Of a stretch of DNA of 8,012 bases, positions 7,519 through 8,012 are shown one piece after another. This DNA is from Thermoleophilia bacterium (GTDB lineage Bacteria; Actinomycetota; Thermoleophilia; Gaiellales; SKUG01). A program made the translations under genes and the position numbers. Every line of letters starts with the position of its first letter. Position 1 is the stretch's first letter. The notes beneath the pieces were generated by a model. That model was not told the DNA's origin. It worked only from the letters and a program-made list of their open reading frames with translations, and did not search any database. The stretch lies in contig JAGQUL010000057.1 of assembly GCA_020438525.1 (NCBI GenBank), positions 1-8,012 on the forward strand, given 5' to 3'.

Positions 7519-7545
7519 CCCGTGTGCGCGCAACGTGTGCACCGG
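7519..7545 (+). repeat. Hairpin with G-U wobble pairs, favouring a plus-strand RNA
   Basis: GTGTGCGC (7522-7529) can pair with GTGTGCAC (7535-7542) around the loop GCAAC, and two more C-G pairs follow beyond a C/C mismatch. Three of the eight pairs are G-U in a plus-strand transcript and would be A/C mismatches in a minus-strand one. If the stem is real, the RNA is read from the plus strand. Confidence 0.4.
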
Positions 7546-7638
7546 TGAGAGAGGGTCGCGCCCGGTAGTGCAGGCGGGACGACGTCTCGGTCTGATCTTC
7601 CCGACAGGTTGCCCCCCGGGAATGCTTGTTGGTGACGA

Positions 7639-8012
7639 TCAGCCGCGCAGCTGCTGCATGGCGGCGGCGAGCTTCGCGATCGCCGGGTCGTTGACGCTCG
7701 TCGGCACCGCGTTGCCCACGATGCCCGCGTAGCTCGGCACGACCAGCCCGCTTGCGGTGACCGCGTCGCCGCGACCGTTCACGCCGAGCGTGATCGGCGC
7801 TGCCGCCGACCGTGCCTCGTTGGCGGCACGAACCGTCGCCAGGTCCTCGCCCGGCCGCAGGAACGGATGCTGCGCTGCGATCGCCTCGGCGTTCGCCTGG
7901 CCCGCGGCGCGAGCTGCCGACGCCTCGTCCTGGAGCCGCTGGGCGTACTCGGCCGGGCTGCCCGTGAACTTGCGGATGTGCGATCCGGTCTGCGCAGCCG
8001 ACGCCTCGACCG
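7639..8012 (-). CDS. C-terminal part of an unrecognised Ala-rich protein (start outside window)
   Basis: An open frame from the right edge to a TGA at 7639-7641 gives 123 residues plus part of a codon. The first half is polar and helical, rich in Ala, Glu and Gln (AEYAQRLQDEASAARAAGQANAEAIAAQHPF in character, about residues 20-50 of the visible part), and could be part of a coiled coil. The second half has a beta-like stretch, APITLGVNGRGDAVTASG, then VPSYAGIVGNAVPTSVNDPAIAKL, and the protein ends MQQLRG. There are no Cys residues, no membrane segment and no motif I recognise. The composition is that of a real protein, and plus-strand frames here look like shadows. It is convergent with tal. 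The missing N-terminus probably holds the diagnostic domain, so no function is assigned. Confidence 0.72.
   Translation of the reverse strand, partial: VEASAAQTGSHIRKFTGSPAEYAQRLQDEASAARAAGQANAEAIAAQHPFLRPGEDLATVRAANEARSAAAPITLGVNGRGDAVTASGLVVPSYAGIVGNAVPTSVNDPAIAKLAAAMQQLRG

Larger units (their letters stand above)
7194..7638. other. Structured 445-bp intergenic interval without a convincing gene
   Basis: The interval lies between the stops of two convergent genes. Open frames on both strands are Arg/Pro/Gly-rich with no recognisable domain and no good ribosome site. Instead the DNA holds an 18-bp tandem duplication, a long perfect inverted repeat, a G-rich run (7343-7354) and three more hairpins. 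I tried to match it to RNase P RNA, tmRNA, SRP RNA, tRNA and the common riboswitches and found no signature. It may encode a small RNA, a bidirectional termination region, or decayed repeat elements. Confidence 0.5.

Noticed and set aside
7183..7568. Possible small proteins on either strand of the region after tal (119 and 112 codons)
   Set aside because: They overlap each other, lack ribosome sites and are Arg/Pro/Gly-rich; the repeats and hairpins explain the region no worse.
7340..7630. RNase P RNA, tmRNA, SRP RNA, tRNA, cobalamin or c-di-AMP riboswitch
   Set aside because: I looked for their conserved core sequences on both strands and found none; a covariance-model search would settle it.

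Overview
This is a high-GC, densely coded bacterial chromosome segment. GC-rich third positions, the gene families and the compact pentose-phosphate cluster suggest an actinobacterium. The tkt-rpiB-tal order and protein flavour make me lean toward Thermoleophilia/Solirubrobacterales, but this is an inference without any database search. I see no phage, transposase, CRISPR, tRNA or rRNA sequence.

Layout. (1) Positions 1-2269, minus strand: most of a glycoside hydrolase family 38 alpha-mannosidase or mannosylglycerate-hydrolase-type enzyme, with its C-terminus beyond the left edge. (2) Positions 2270-2432: a divergent intergenic region with a locally AT-rich patch. (3) Positions 2433-3044, plus strand: a 203-aa protein I do not recognise. 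(4) Positions 3081-3392, minus strand: a 103-aa protein with two predicted membrane segments, tail-to-tail with the previous gene. (5) Positions 3536-7193, plus strand: a tight operon of transketolase (tkt), ribose-5-phosphate isomerase B (rpiB) and transaldolase (tal), with a 5-bp gap and then a 4-bp ATGA overlap. (6) Positions 7194-7638: a 445-bp interval with no convincing gene, carrying a perfect 18-bp tandem duplication, a perfect 13-bp inverted repeat and three further hairpins. (7) Positions 7639-8012, minus strand: the C-terminal 123 residues of an unrecognised Ala-rich protein running off the right edge.

How the genes work together: the three operon enzymes form most of the non-oxidative pentose phosphate pathway. 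RpiB interconverts ribulose-5-phosphate and ribose-5-phosphate; transketolase and transaldolase shuffle two- and three-carbon units toward fructose-6-phosphate and glyceraldehyde-3-phosphate. No ribulose-phosphate epimerase, zwf, opcA, gnd or pgl is present here. The GH38 enzyme would release mannose (or mannose plus glycerate), loosely consistent with a carbohydrate-metabolism neighbourhood, but nothing ties it to the operon.

I do not see an obvious new multi-gene system. The most unusual part is the structured interval at 7194-7638. It lies between convergent genes and therefore needs no promoters for its neighbours, yet it is long and full of hairpins. It is a candidate small RNA locus, REP-like element or bidirectional termination region.
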